Shown piece after piece: positions 44,973-54,195 of a DNA stretch of 64,000 nucleotides (the stretch's first letter is position 1; each line of letters opens with the position of its first letter). The stretch lies in assembly GCA_964250225.1 (NCBI GenBank), contig CAXUEY010000001.1, positions 1-64,000 of the forward strand, in the 5' to 3' direction. The position numbers were made by a program, and so were the translations under genes. Under the pieces are notes generated by a model, which worked only from the letters and a program-made list of their open reading frames with translations, had not been told where the DNA came from and made no database searches. The DNA comes from Paraktedonobacter sp964250225. GTDB taxonomy: Bacteria; Chloroflexota; Ktedonobacteria; Ktedonobacterales; Ktedonobacteraceae.

Positions 44973-45263
44973 CTAATCCGAGATGAGGCTTGCTCCCGCA
45001 TCATCAATGCCTTCTGTTTTGAGCCAGGTGAAGAGGAAATGCCGCCATTTATTCGGAACCTCTGGAAGCCTGACCTTTTTCCGAGGAACTTCAATGCCCT
45101 TACTTGTGCGAACGGCACGAGTTTTCTTCGCCTTTTGCAAACGTTTGCAACGGGCATAAAAGCGGCGTCGCATGTATCGAAGATATCGCCCATTGCCGAA
45201 GAACTGCGTTCCCTTGCCTGCAACGTATATTAACGCCGGCGCTGACAAGGGTGAATCTGCCAT
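44973..45263 (-). pseudogene. Possible TnpB-type transposon protein remnant
   Basis: An ORF of about 97 aa from the ATG at 45263 (after AGGAAGGA) has GKGTQFFGNGRYLRYMRRRF and KRLQKAKKTRAVRTSKGIE. I associate this basic pattern with the RuvC-like part of IS200/IS605 TnpB proteins. The remainder of a TnpB (normally 350-450 aa, with zinc finger) is missing and the tail after GIE is unrelated. It could also be a small basic protein of unknown function. Confidence is limited because this is memory of a motif, not a search. Confidence 0.4.
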
Positions 45264-45289
45264 GTACACGTGTCCTTCCTGGGTAAAAG

Positions 45290-45343
45290 TGCTCTGCTTT
45301 GTGCGCTGCGCTCCCAGCAATCACAATATCACAAAGCAGAGCA
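45290..45343 (-). terminator. Hairpin after the PKD-domain gene
   Basis: The 14-bp stem TGCTCTGCTTTGTG (45290-45303) pairs with 45330-45343 across a 26-nt loop. It lies 11 bp past the stop of the leftward PKD gene and separates it from the TnpB-like remnant. Confidence 0.55.
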
Positions 45344-45353
45344 AACAGAGCCG

Positions 45354-46268
45354 TTATTGTTGGGGCGAAACCGATTGTGAAGACGGCGCGCTGGTCTGGT
45401 TAGAACTATCTGTGATGGTGAGCGTCACAGTATAGGGTCCACTCCCATTGTAGATGTGATCGTCGAACGAGTTGGTTGTGTCGTCGGTTGAGCCATCGCC
45501 AAAGTCCCAGTGATAGTTGGAGATGGTGAGGCTAGGATCGGCAATCGAGGCAGACGCGTCAAACGACACATCGAAGAAAGATCCCGCCGACGCTGTAAAG
45601 GTAAACGAGGCCACGGGTACGTGCGCCTGGACTGTCACCGAAGTGGTAGCGGAACTTCTCTGCCCAATGGGATCGGTGGCTGTAACGGTCACGTTGAAGG
45701 AGCCGAGGGCGCTATAGGCATGGCTGACATTCTGGCCGCTACCGTTGCTACTATCGCCAAAATCCCAATCGTATGAGAGATCGCGTCCCTGACCACTGAC
45801 GCTAAAATTGACGGTATCGCCTGCGTGAAATGGTCCCGTTGACGAGACAGCAACGGCCACCTGTGGCTTTGGATAGGCCCTGTTCAGACCAGCTTGAGCC
45901 GTAATATGCATGCTCAGCGCGCCTCCCAGACTCAGCGCCAGCACCAGCGCCAGCATCACAATGAGCATGATACGGCTGCGCCAGCTCGTAGCTGGTGGTG
46001 GTGGCAACACAGGTGGAACCAGTGGTGGTGCTGGCTGCGGCAACACAGGTACGCCAAACTGACCAGGGTAATAAGGCGCTGCCATCCCTGGCTGCATCGG
46101 TGCTTGAAAGCCCGGCTGACTGCCCGGCGCTGGAAATGGTTGTTCCCAGGAGGTCCGCTGACCGCCTGGGCCAAGAACCGTTTCTTGCTGAAAGCCTGAC
46201 ATACCCGATGAAGAATAGGGTTGTTGCGGAAAGGCTGGCTGACCGCCTGGCATTGTTGGTTCTTGCAT
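45354..46268 (-). CDS. PKD-domain membrane-anchored surface protein
   Basis: This 304-aa protein has a Pro/Gln/Gly-rich cytoplasmic N-terminus (1-98), one membrane helix (about 100-122), and two extracytoplasmic PKD domains, recognised by YDWDFGDSSNGSG and YHWDFGDGSTDD. PKD domains mediate adhesion or protein contacts at the cell surface. AAGGAGGTC precedes the ATG. The zinc-ribbon protein gene ends 20 bp upstream in the same direction, so both are probably one transcript. Its N-terminus resembles the low-complexity linkers of the two neighbouring proteins. Confidence 0.8.
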   Translation of the reverse strand: MQEPTMPGGQPAFPQQPYSSSGMSGFQQETVLGPGGQRTSWEQPFPAPGSQPGFQAPMQPGMAAPYYPGQFGVPVLPQPAPPLVPPVLPPPPATSWRSRIMLIVMLALVLALSLGGALSMHITAQAGLNRAYPKPQVAVAVSSTGPFHAGDTVNFSVSGQGRDLSYDWDFGDSSNGSGQNVSHAYSALGSFNVTVTATDPIGQRSSATTSVTVQAHVPVASFTFTASAGSFFDVSFDASASIADPSLTISNYHWDFGDGSTDDTTNSFDDHIYNGSGPYTVTLTITDSSNQTSAPSSQSVSPQQ

Positions 46269-46287
46269 TGCGCTAGACCTCCTTTTT

Positions 46288-48720
46288 TTATACTATGCCC
46301 TGCACAGGTGGATACACGCCCATCTGACCCGGCGCGAACCCTGTCGGTGCTGCCGGGCTACTGAGTACAGCGGAAGCAGATGGTGGCAGTGTATTTTCTG
46401 CCAGAGCCGCGGCCCCGGCGGAGAGCAGGAGCAGCCCCGGCAGGGCCACCAGCAGGGTGCTCAGGATATCGCGGATCAAGTTATTTGTGTGGATCGATAT
46501 CGTCAGCGCCTGCCCGATCAGATAAACCGAGGCCACGCCCATCACGATCAGCAACACAAGTGCCCAGAAGAGCGCGTTATAGAGCAGCACCAGGGCCGTC
46601 GTCGGGCGCGTATCACGTGGACGCCCACGCAGACGCTCACCCAGCCACGCGGCAGGTACACCGAGCCAGCGTAAAGGTGTACTCAGGGCACGCAGGAATG
46701 TGCTCATACCTTGCTGGAAAGAACTGGTCTGGTAGAAACCTCCCAGCGCGCCGAGCAGTACGCTACTGAGAAAGGCCCACGGTAGCACCCCTAAAAGACT
46801 CACCCCCTGCGAGAAGGTGATCGTTGGTATTGACGCGTTTGCAGGTGAAAGGGTACTCTGAGTGAAAACGCTGGTAAACGCGGCCAGAAGCACCATCAGA
46901 ATGGTAAAGGGGACAGCGATAGCCGCGCCCTGCAACAGGCCTGGTCCCGCTCGTTGTGCTCGTCCAATCGACGCGCTGACCCGGCCTCCCAGAAACAGGC
47001 TGAGAACCGAAATGGCCAGGAAAGCGGAAGCCCAGGGTGGCAAATGCGGGCTACCTCCAAACATCGTTAATGTCGTCTCGCAGGGGGTAAAGTCGTTGGG
47101 AGATCCGGTAGAATGGAAAGGACACAGCGAGCCTTGCCCTCGCTCCGTTTCAAATTGAAATGGCGCATTGAACGAATACATAAACAGATCTGCGGCATAG
47201 ACAGGCCCGCTCCCCAGGCTCCAGGCCGCTTTGCTCTGCCAATCGTCGTTCGCAAAAAGATGCTGGTGGACGATGGGCGTTGAGAAGGATGTATAGGTCA
47301 GCAAACTGTACAGGCAAAGCAAAGAGAGTGCGAAACCCAGGCCAAGTGCAGCTCCTGCCCCTGCAATCGTCGCGCCAATCTGGGGGAAACGGTTGAAGCG
47401 CAATGCTACGGAGAGCACCTGCCTCCAGCGTCTACTACCCAGTTTGAGTGAGGCTCCCAGTAGACCAAACAACGCGCCCCAGAGCAGACAGAGGAAAAAC
47501 AGGGAGGTGCCATCAATGGAGATAAAAGTACTCACACCTGGTGCCGCCCTTCCAGGCACGGGTAAACTCCCGTTAACGGTAGGAACAAAAATCAGCAGCA
47601 AGATCGCGTAGGGGAGCGCGATGGCTGCCCCACGCCAGAGGCTGTGGCGCGCGCGATTGGAGAAATCCGTGCTCGCGGCTATATATCCTCCCAGCGTCAG
47701 ACAAAAAGCCGGGATCAACAGCAAGCCGTTCAGAATAGCTTTCGACGTCGTTATCTCAGATGTAGTTATCCCAAATGAGGAAGAGTCTATAAGCTGGGTC
47801 TTCCATGCAACGCCGTGAGCAATAAACAATGATGCCAGCGTATCGCGCCACGGCGAATGCAGAGAGAATATACCTAGAACAGCAAATATATTCTCATACT
47901 GCGCGCTTGAAAAAGGATCAGAAGGATTCGCAGGCGCAGGTGCGATCAGATGGATCGCGCCGAGCAGCAAACCCGCAACCGCGCCTCCCAGCACGGCAGC
48001 CAGGATCGCGCCCAGCAGAATACCAATAATAGCATTCCTGGCGAGCAATGGCTGGAAGATGCGCACCAGCAGCCTCTGCAAGCCAGTTTGCGGCGCGATA
48101 AATACCTGACGCTGCTGCACAGGCATCTGATACACACCCGGCTGCTGCGTCCAACCTGGTTGTGCAACGGGTCCGCCTGGTTGTTGTACCCATCCTGGTT
48201 GTGAAATGGGAACGCCCGGTTGCTGCACCCATCCAGGCTGCGAAGGCGACGCACCCTGGATGGGCGGCTGGATACCAGACGATGTGGCGAGCGGCTGCCC
48301 TGGCCAGGATGGATACGAGGATGGTGCAGCCTGAACTGTTGNNNNNNNNNNNNNNNNNNNNNNNNNNNNNNNNNNNNNNNNNNNNNNNNNNNNNNNNNNN
48401 NNNNNNNNNNNNNNNNNNNNNNNNNNNNNNNNNNNNNNNNNGCCAGAGGGCGTAGAAGGGTGCTGCTCCGGCCAGGATGGGTGCGAAGGCGAACCGGGTT
48501 GAGAGTTGGAAGAAGGAGCAATTAACGTATCTTCTGGAGAAGATGACGCGAGCAAGGGTATGGCGCTGTCGGGAGGTCTGGAGATTCCAGGCGATGAAGC
48601 ACCTGTGGATGTGATTGACGTCTCGCCCTGTACACCTTCAGGCTGTTTTTGGCCGCAGACGTGGCAAAAGACCGAGTCAGATGGCATTTTTGTACCGCAA
48701 TATCGGCAAAATTGTGTCAT
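46288..48720 (-). CDS. Zinc-ribbon multipass membrane protein with QPGW repeats (interrupted by gap)
   Basis: The start MTQFCRYCG (48720) follows AAAGAGGAG and opens a zinc ribbon (CRYCG, CHVCG). A low-complexity linker follows with QPGWVQQPG-type units (QPGVPIS, QPGGPVA variants). The 100-N gap (48342-48441) falls inside this linker, so frame and linker length across it are unverified. The rest has about a dozen hydrophobic segments including LLGAILAAVLGGAVAGLLLG. I recognise no transporter family. It may be a sensor or channel of the same signalling group as the kinase. Confidence 0.65.
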   Translation of the reverse strand: MTQFCRYCGTKMPSDSVFCHVCGQKQPEGVQGETSITSTGASSPGISRPPDSAIPLLASSSPEDTLIAPSSNSQPGSPSHPSWPEQHPSTPSGXXXXXXXXXXXXXXXXXXXXXXXXXXXXXXXXXXTVQAAPSSYPSWPGQPLATSSGIQPPIQGASPSQPGWVQQPGVPISQPGWVQQPGGPVAQPGWTQQPGVYQMPVQQRQVFIAPQTGLQRLLVRIFQPLLARNAIIGILLGAILAAVLGGAVAGLLLGAIHLIAPAPANPSDPFSSAQYENIFAVLGIFSLHSPWRDTLASLFIAHGVAWKTQLIDSSSFGITTSEITTSKAILNGLLLIPAFCLTLGGYIAASTDFSNRARHSLWRGAAIALPYAILLLIFVPTVNGSLPVPGRAAPGVSTFISIDGTSLFFLCLLWGALFGLLGASLKLGSRRWRQVLSVALRFNRFPQIGATIAGAGAALGLGFALSLLCLYSLLTYTSFSTPIVHQHLFANDDWQSKAAWSLGSGPVYAADLFMYSFNAPFQFETERGQGSLCPFHSTGSPNDFTPCETTLTMFGGSPHLPPWASAFLAISVLSLFLGGRVSASIGRAQRAGPGLLQGAAIAVPFTILMVLLAAFTSVFTQSTLSPANASIPTITFSQGVSLLGVLPWAFLSSVLLGALGGFYQTSSFQQGMSTFLRALSTPLRWLGVPAAWLGERLRGRPRDTRPTTALVLLYNALFWALVLLIVMGVASVYLIGQALTISIHTNNLIRDILSTLLVALPGLLLLSAGAAALAENTLPPSASAVLSSPAAPTGFAPGQMGVYPPVQGIV
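48342..48441. other. 100-N assembly gap in a coding repeat
   Basis: Exactly one hundred N, the conventional length for an unknown gap. It lies inside the QPGW/Pro-rich linker of the membrane protein; both sides read in the same frame only if the true length is a multiple of three from this one. Confidence 0.9.
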
Positions 48721-48884
48721 GATACTCCTCTTTCGATAATATCTGATGATTTGTGAGAGAGGCGGGGAATCCACTTGGAGTATAACACGCCTCTTTCAGT
48801 AGTACAATATTGAAAACTAGCTACATAGCCACGCCAGGAAAAACGTGTGTCTGGAGAATGTGCCGGGTCCGATAAAGAGCGCAG

Positions 48885-48913
48885 GTTGGTCCTGAAGACG
48901 GTTGTGTGATACA
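48885..48913 (+). promoter_or_regulatory. Possible promoter of the 3-hydroxyacyl-CoA dehydrogenase gene
   Basis: TTGGTC (48885-48890) and GATACA (48908-48913), 17 bp apart, with TGT just before the -10, lie about 60 bp upstream of the ATG at 48974. Match to the consensus is moderate. Confidence 0.4.
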
Positions 48914-48973
48914 GTAGCAGTAAAAATGGGTCAGCTTATCTGAGCTGACGACCACGAAAGGATACACGATTCA

Positions 48974-49822
48974 ATGACGATTCAGAAAGTTGGTGTTGTG
49001 GGTTGTGGGCTGATGGGCAGTGGCATTGCCCAGACCTGCGCGCAGAGCGGCTACGACACACTCGTGCTTGAGGTAAATCAATCCCTGCTGGATAAGGGCC
49101 TGGGGCGTATCCACGATGCATGGAAAACGATGGCCAGCAAGGGCAAGCTGGCCCAGCAACAGGTCGAAGAGCATGTAGGCCGCCTGCATGGGACGCTGGA
49201 ACTGGCCGACTTTGCCGACTGCGATCTGGTCATCGAGGTGGTTTTAGAGCAGATGGAGGAGAAGCTGCGCCTCTTCCCCGCGCTCGATAAGATCCTCAAG
49301 CCAGAGGCGCTGATATTGAGCAATACCTCGTCGCTCAATATCACCCAGATGGGCGCGATTACCAAACGGCCCGACAAAGTGTGTGGTCTACACTTTTTCA
49401 ATCCAGCTCCTATAATGAAGCTCGTGGAGGTTGTTAAGACAATTGCGACTTCCGACGAGACTATCGAGGAAGTCCAGCAATTTGCCAGCTCGCTGGGCAA
49501 AACGCCGGTGCTGGCTAAAGATACCGCCGGCTTTATCGTCAATTTCCTGCTGGTTCCCTATTTGATCGCGGCGATTCGTATGCTGGAGAACGGCGTGGCC
49601 TCGCGCGATGACATCGACGCGGCCATGAAGCTCGGCTGTGGCTACCCGATGGGTCCATTCACCCTGCTCGACTACGTTGGCCTGGATACGACTCTCTGGG
49701 CGGCTGAGGCCATCTATGAAGAGTACAAAGACCCGCTGTACGCTCCCCCGCCGCTGCTGCGCCGTATGGTGCTTTCTGGTATGACCGGACGCAAGAGCGG
49801 GCGTGGGTTCTACGAGTATTAG
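48974..49822 (+). CDS. 3-hydroxybutyryl-CoA / 3-hydroxyacyl-CoA dehydrogenase
   Basis: This 282-aa NAD-dependent enzyme has the dinucleotide fold VGVVGCGLMGSGIAQ, the catalytic histidine in GLHFFNPAP, the companion glutamate region LVEVV, and the C-terminal GYPMGPFTLLDYVGLD. It oxidises 3-hydroxyacyl-CoA to 3-oxoacyl-CoA in fatty acid oxidation or butyrate-type metabolism. AAAGGAT precedes the ATG. It stands alone, but it could serve the enoyl-CoA hydratase route at 21.4-26.2 kb. Confidence 0.92.
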   Translation: MTIQKVGVVGCGLMGSGIAQTCAQSGYDTLVLEVNQSLLDKGLGRIHDAWKTMASKGKLAQQQVEEHVGRLHGTLELADFADCDLVIEVVLEQMEEKLRLFPALDKILKPEALILSNTSSLNITQMGAITKRPDKVCGLHFFNPAPIMKLVEVVKTIATSDETIEEVQQFASSLGKTPVLAKDTAGFIVNFLLVPYLIAAIRMLENGVASRDDIDAAMKLGCGYPMGPFTLLDYVGLDTTLWAAEAIYEEYKDPLYAPPPLLRRMVLSGMTGRKSGRGFYEY

Positions 49823-50058
49823 TCGGGTATTACTCTTTAGATAGCAAATGAGGGGACATCGGTAATTTTTCCTGCTGGCGTTCCTTCTATAACAACGAGC
49901 GAATCATAGTGTTCCCAGCAGTGATCTGCTATCCCATCATCAAACCAACTCTGCTGCAAGATATGAAGGTGAGGCAGATAAAGCAGTGGGTAGCAGGCTA
50001 CTTCCTGTGTATGATATGATAGGTCTGGCAAAAACAGATGTATCCAGGAGTCGTATAA

Positions 50059-50322
50059 GTGAGTAAGCAGGCAAAAATCGAGGTGACCTTCTACACAAAG
50101 GCGGGCTGCCATTTGTGTGAAGATGCGCGCGAACTGCTCGACGAGATTGCGCAAGAGACAGAATATCTGCTGACCGAGATCGATATTCGCAGCGATATGG
50201 CGGTCTTTGAGCTGTATCGGTACCGCATTCCAGTAATCGTTATCAACCAGCAAACACTAGTGGAAGGACGGATCGACGCCGACGAACTGGCACTGGCCTT
50301 TCAGCAGGCTAGAGGAGCGTAA
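50059..50322 (+). CDS. Glutaredoxin-like thiol protein (DUF836 type)
   Basis: The 87-aa protein is a thioredoxin-fold protein with CxxC in KAGCHLCEDA near residue 17-20, the cis-proline in YRIPVIVI, and a final short helix. Such small glutaredoxin-like proteins shuttle electrons or reduce disulfides. The start is a GTG at 50059 with AGGAG upstream. It overlaps nothing but lies 6 bp before the DUF2085 gene, so they are co-transcribed. Confidence 0.85.
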   Translation: MSKQAKIEVTFYTKAGCHLCEDARELLDEIAQETEYLLTEIDIRSDMAVFELYRYRIPVIVINQQTLVEGRIDADELALAFQQARGA

Positions 50323-50328
50323 TGTACT

Positions 50329-50883
50329 ATGGCTACCCAACCCATCTATCCACAACAGCCCTATCCACTGCAACAATCACGCCTCGATATCTGGATGCAC
50401 AACGCGGGCGAATTTTTCCTGCGCTATTGGGTCGTACTGATTATTGTTATACTTGGCCTGATCCTGCTGGCAACGTTGAGTGTGCCGGTGCTGGCCTATT
50501 TTGGGCTGGATACTATCTCAAAACCGATTTTTTCGGCACTGCATCTTATTTGTGCTCAGATCCCCTCGCATTCCTTTTATATGTTCGGCCATCAACTTGG
50601 CATGTGTGCGCGCAATATTTCCATCTATGGCTCGATGTTTGTAGGCACGCTGGTCTTTCAACTGAGCAAGAAACGTCTGCGCGGCATCCCCTGGTGGTTC
50701 TGGGCCTTGCTGCTCCTGCCCATTGCCTGGGATGGCCTGACGCAAATGTTTGGCCTGCGTGAGAGCACCTGGGAGCTGCGCGTGCTGACCGGGTCGCTGT
50801 TTGGCCTGGCGAATGTATGGTTCGCGCTGCCCTTTATTCAGAAAACTATTAACGAGATGCTAGTGGCACCGACATCTAACTAG
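50329..50883 (+). CDS. DUF2085 membrane protein
   Basis: This 184-aa protein has about four membrane helices and the DUF2085 landmarks: CAQIPSHSFYMFGHQLGMCARN (cysteine and histidine pair between helices) and a late RESTWELRVLTGSLFGLA stretch. The function of DUF2085 is not known to me; conserved Cys/His residues hint at metal or redox chemistry, and the neighbouring glutaredoxin-like protein supports that. The start at 50329 lies 6 bp after the glutaredoxin stop. Confidence 0.8.
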   Translation: MATQPIYPQQPYPLQQSRLDIWMHNAGEFFLRYWVVLIIVILGLILLATLSVPVLAYFGLDTISKPIFSALHLICAQIPSHSFYMFGHQLGMCARNISIYGSMFVGTLVFQLSKKRLRGIPWWFWALLLLPIAWDGLTQMFGLRESTWELRVLTGSLFGLANVWFALPFIQKTINEMLVAPTSN

Positions 50884-50934
50884 ACGCGAGACGCTATGCT
50901 CAGGTGCTTCCGAGGGGCCAGATGGCTCCCCCAC

Positions 50935-50963
50935 TGGTCTAATTCGACTCAATACGCTATAAT
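50935..50963 (+). promoter_or_regulatory. Possible promoter upstream of mtaB
   Basis: A perfect -10 TATAAT (50958-50963) lies about 45 bp before the mtaB start. The sequence 17 bp upstream (TGGTCT at 50935) is a poor -35. Confidence 0.4.
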
Positions 50964-51008
50964 CAGGCCAGCAAATAACCATTGAGAGATCAGAAACACT
51001 AGAAACCT

Positions 51009-52481
51009 ATGCGCGAAGAAACTACATTTGCGGTTGCCACGTTAGGTTGCAAGGTCAATCAGGCCGATAGCGAGGCCATTAGCGAGCAGATGAGCGCTGC
51101 TGGCTTTGTCCAACGCGAGTTTCACGAGGAAGCCGATATCTATATCGTCAATACCTGCACGGTGACGCACCTGGGGGATCGCAGTTCGCGGCTGATGATT
51201 AGCCAGGCGCGCCGCCGCCAACCAGACGCGCTATTAGTGGTAACCGGCTGTTACGCGGAACTGAACCCACAGGCTGTAGCGGCCCTGCCAGGCGTGAACC
51301 TGGTCGTCGGCAACCGCGAGAAGGATGCGCTGGTCGAGGCTATCCATGCCCATCAGCAAGACGTGGCTCCCACTGACAGCCCCGATCAAGCCAGCGCTGC
51401 CCCAGACGCGTTGGCCCATCCCCTTCTGCCCATGCTCTTAGCCCACGGGCAACACATCGGCAGCGATATCGCCCTGGAGATCGATCCAGGCGAGCCGGAG
51501 CCACAGCCCGACAATCTCGAACGGCTCTCTTTGCTGACCGACAGTGCGGCTCCCGGCCCGACCAGCCATGCTCAGTTGCACACCCGCACCCGCGTGCAGA
51601 TGAAGGTACAGGATGGCTGCGATAATCGCTGCACCTATTGTATCGTGCCCTATGTGCGTGGCGGCTCACGCAGTCGCAGCATCGGCGCGGTGGTGGAGCA
51701 TGTCCAGCGCAAGGTGCGCGCGGGTTTTCAGGAGATTGTGCTGACGGGCATCCACCTGGGCGACTACCATCCCGCTGAGAACGTGCAACAAGACCTGGGC
51801 GATCTGATCGCGGCCCTCTTGCGTGAGACGGAGATCAAACGCATTCGCGTCTCCTCACTGGAGCCGGAGGACTTTCGCCTGGAATGGCTGGCACTGTGGC
51901 AGAACCCGCGCATGTGCCGTCACTTCCACCTGCCCATGCAGAGTGGCTCGGATCATATCCTGCGGCGCATGGCCCGGCGCTACACCAGCGCGCGCTACCA
52001 CGAGATCATCACCACTGCCAAACGCCTGATCCCCGGCATCGCGATCAGCACAGATATTATCACGGGCTTTCCCGGCGAGAGCGACGAGGACTTCGAGCAG
52101 ACCTATCAACTGGCCAGCGAACTGCACTTCGCCAAAATGCACGTCTTCCGTTTCTCCCCACGTCAGGGCACGCCCGCAGCTCGTATGAAGGGGCAGGTCA
52201 AGGATCAGGTCAAGAAGGCACGCAGTGAACGCCTGCTCGCGCTCAACGAAGCTGACGCGCGGCTCTTCCGTCAGCAGTTTCTCGGCCAGACGGTGGATGT
52301 GTTGCTTGAGGGCTACAAGCGTGGACACTGGGAAGGTCTGACCGACAACTATCTACGCGTCGAGGTGGCAGAGATGCCCGGCCAACCAGAACGCGATTGG
52401 CAGAATACGCTGGTGAACGTGCGTCTCAACACGCTGGTCGAGGATGGTATCCTCGGCACGATCAGCCACCCCAGAGAGTAG
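51009..52481 (+). CDS. mtaB: tRNA (t6A37) methylthiotransferase MtaB
   Basis: This 490-aa radical SAM methylthiotransferase has an N-terminal MTTase domain with three cysteines (LGCKVNQADS, NTCTVTH and VTGCYAE), the radical SAM motif CDNRCTYC and the MtaB-typical SDHILRRMARRYT and GFPGESDEDF. A C-terminal TRAM-like domain ends the protein. A 60-residue insertion (about 120-185) between the domains is longer than usual. The enzyme adds a methylthio group to t6A at position 37 of tRNAs, using two iron-sulfur clusters. The GNAT gene begins 14 bp downstream. Confidence 0.92.
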   Translation: MREETTFAVATLGCKVNQADSEAISEQMSAAGFVQREFHEEADIYIVNTCTVTHLGDRSSRLMISQARRRQPDALLVVTGCYAELNPQAVAALPGVNLVVGNREKDALVEAIHAHQQDVAPTDSPDQASAAPDALAHPLLPMLLAHGQHIGSDIALEIDPGEPEPQPDNLERLSLLTDSAAPGPTSHAQLHTRTRVQMKVQDGCDNRCTYCIVPYVRGGSRSRSIGAVVEHVQRKVRAGFQEIVLTGIHLGDYHPAENVQQDLGDLIAALLRETEIKRIRVSSLEPEDFRLEWLALWQNPRMCRHFHLPMQSGSDHILRRMARRYTSARYHEIITTAKRLIPGIAISTDIITGFPGESDEDFEQTYQLASELHFAKMHVFRFSPRQGTPAARMKGQVKDQVKKARSERLLALNEADARLFRQQFLGQTVDVLLEGYKRGHWEGLTDNYLRVEVAEMPGQPERDWQNTLVNVRLNTLVEDGILGTISHPRE

Positions 52482-52495
52482 TGAGAGAAACTGTA

Positions 52496-53029
52496 ATGAT
52501 TATTCGTAAAGCACGCCCCGCAGATGCGGCGGGGATTACCCACGTTCACGTCACAACCTGGCAGACAACCTACCGTGGGATTGTCCCCGATGATTACCTG
52601 GACAATATACAGGCGGAGAAGTGGCAGGAACGCTGGCTACGCGACCTGCGTGAGCCAGGTGAGCGGTTCATCTACGTCGCTGAAGATGAGACGAATAGCA
52701 CAATCGCGGGCTTTGTGATGGGCGGTCCTGGCCATCCTGATGAAGTCATGTATAAAGGCGAACTCTACACCCTCTATATTCTCAAGGAATATCAACAGCG
52801 CGGCCTGGGACGTCTCCTGGTACAGGCTCTGGCGGTATCATTGCTGGAGGCTGGCATCTCTTCCATGCTACTCATGGTCATGGATGCCAATCCTGGGCGC
52901 CACTTTTACGAAGCGCTTGGAGGAACACGCGTGAGATCCAATATCTTCGAGGTCAGCGGCGTTGCCATAGAAGAGAGCGCCTATGGCTGGACTGATATCC
53001 GCTCACTCCTACAGGATACCCATACATGA
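52496..53029 (+). CDS. GNAT-family N-acetyltransferase
   Basis: This 177-aa GNAT has MIIRKARPADAAGI at the start, LYTLYILKEYQQRGLGRLLV (acetyl-CoA loop) and a late VMDANPGRHFYEALGG segment typical of the RimI-like group. The ATG at 52496 is preferred over the longer frame that runs through mtaB; the ribosome site is weak. Its stop overlaps the next start by four bases. Substrate unknown. Confidence 0.85.
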   Translation: MIIRKARPADAAGITHVHVTTWQTTYRGIVPDDYLDNIQAEKWQERWLRDLREPGERFIYVAEDETNSTIAGFVMGGPGHPDEVMYKGELYTLYILKEYQQRGLGRLLVQALAVSLLEAGISSMLLMVMDANPGRHFYEALGGTRVRSNIFEVSGVAIEESAYGWTDIRSLLQDTHT

Positions 53030-54138
53030 AACGCCGCTTTTCTGCTCTTGCTCTATTGATACTGCTCACTTGCCTGCTCTCTGCGTGTAGCAATGGGGCC
53101 GCGCTTTCTGCACCTTCTGGAGCCTCTTCAGCCACCCAGAATCACATGAACACGCCCGCTCAGATGGCTACAGGAAAATTTCAGGAGTTCGCGCTGCCCC
53201 AGAAGAATAACGGTCTGATGCGGCCCGCGCTCGATGCTCAGGGGCGTCTCTGGTTTGGCGAGATGAACCGCAATGCTGTTGGCTCGTTCGATTCTCACAC
53301 GGGCCAGTTCTGGCAACAGACGCCGCCCAATGGACAGGCGGGCATTATGGGCATCGCGACAGCCCCCGATCACACGATCTGGTTCGCGGAACAGAACGCC
53401 GATTATATCGGGCATTATTTCCCCACAAGCGGCCAGTACCAGACGTATCAGCTACCAACTATCAGCACGCCTGATCCCAGCACCGCCGGGAAAACGCTCA
53501 GCCTGCCCAGCGCGCCTAATGACCTTGTCCTGGATACGCGCGGTATGCTCTGGTTTACGGAGATGAACGCCAACGCCATTGGAAGTTTAGATACCACCGA
53601 TGGATCGATCCATCAGTATCCACTCACCAGCGGCCCCAACGCAAAACCACTCAATCCCTATGGGATCGCTGTCGATTCCCATGGAAATATCTGGTTCACC
53701 GAGGCCAGTACCAATCGGCTGGGCCTGCTCAACCCGCTCAACGGACAGATCAGCTACTTCACCCCACCAGGAGTCGCGTCTACCACACCTCTGATGGAGG
53801 TTGTCAGCGACGCGCAGGGGCAGATCTGGGCCACAACTTTTGAGGCCAGCCTGTTGCTCCACTTCAATCCGACTACTCACACCTTCACGATCTATAGCAC
53901 GGCGCTTTTCCAGGGTGGGATCTATGGCCTCTCCAGCGCTAGCAACGGAGATGTCTGGGTGGTCGTGACCTCGGCGAACATGCTGGCGCGGCTCGATGTC
54001 AAAGCCCAGCGCTTCCTCTACTATCCCATCCCGACCCCGCACAGCCTGCCCATTGGCCTGGCCGAAGGCAAAGCCTCGACCATCTGGTTTACTGAATCAG
54101 GAAGTGATAAAATTGGGGTGTTGCAAGCAAACGGATAG
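53026..54138 (+). CDS. Vgb-like beta-propeller lipoprotein
   Basis: This 370-aa lipoprotein has a signal with LLSAC (cysteine near residue 21), followed by a beta-propeller of about seven repeated strands with IWFTE/LWFGE/IWFAE and NxIG/NRLG. This is the pattern of virginiamycin B lyase and streptogramin lyase-type proteins. Whether it cleaves streptogramins is not shown; many family members are generic binding proteins. It overlaps the GNAT stop (ATGA), implying coupling. The threonine aldolase gene follows 57 bp later. Confidence 0.8.
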   Translation: MKRRFSALALLILLTCLLSACSNGAALSAPSGASSATQNHMNTPAQMATGKFQEFALPQKNNGLMRPALDAQGRLWFGEMNRNAVGSFDSHTGQFWQQTPPNGQAGIMGIATAPDHTIWFAEQNADYIGHYFPTSGQYQTYQLPTISTPDPSTAGKTLSLPSAPNDLVLDTRGMLWFTEMNANAIGSLDTTDGSIHQYPLTSGPNAKPLNPYGIAVDSHGNIWFTEASTNRLGLLNPLNGQISYFTPPGVASTTPLMEVVSDAQGQIWATTFEASLLLHFNPTTHTFTIYSTALFQGGIYGLSSASNGDVWVVVTSANMLARLDVKAQRFLYYPIPTPHSLPIGLAEGKASTIWFTESGSDKIGVLQANG

Positions 54139-54195
54139 CTCTGGCCGACAGACGTATTTATAGGCGAAATAGCATAGAGATAGAGAGCAGAAAAG

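Noticed and set aside
49837..50253. 138-codon frame antisense to the glutaredoxin-like gene
   Set aside because: It overlaps a gene with CxxC and cis-Pro motifs and has no recognisable domain.
53026..54138. Antibiotic resistance call for the Vgb-like protein
   Set aside because: The propeller repeats are generic and the protein carries a lipobox; streptogramin lyase activity cannot be inferred from the sequence alone.
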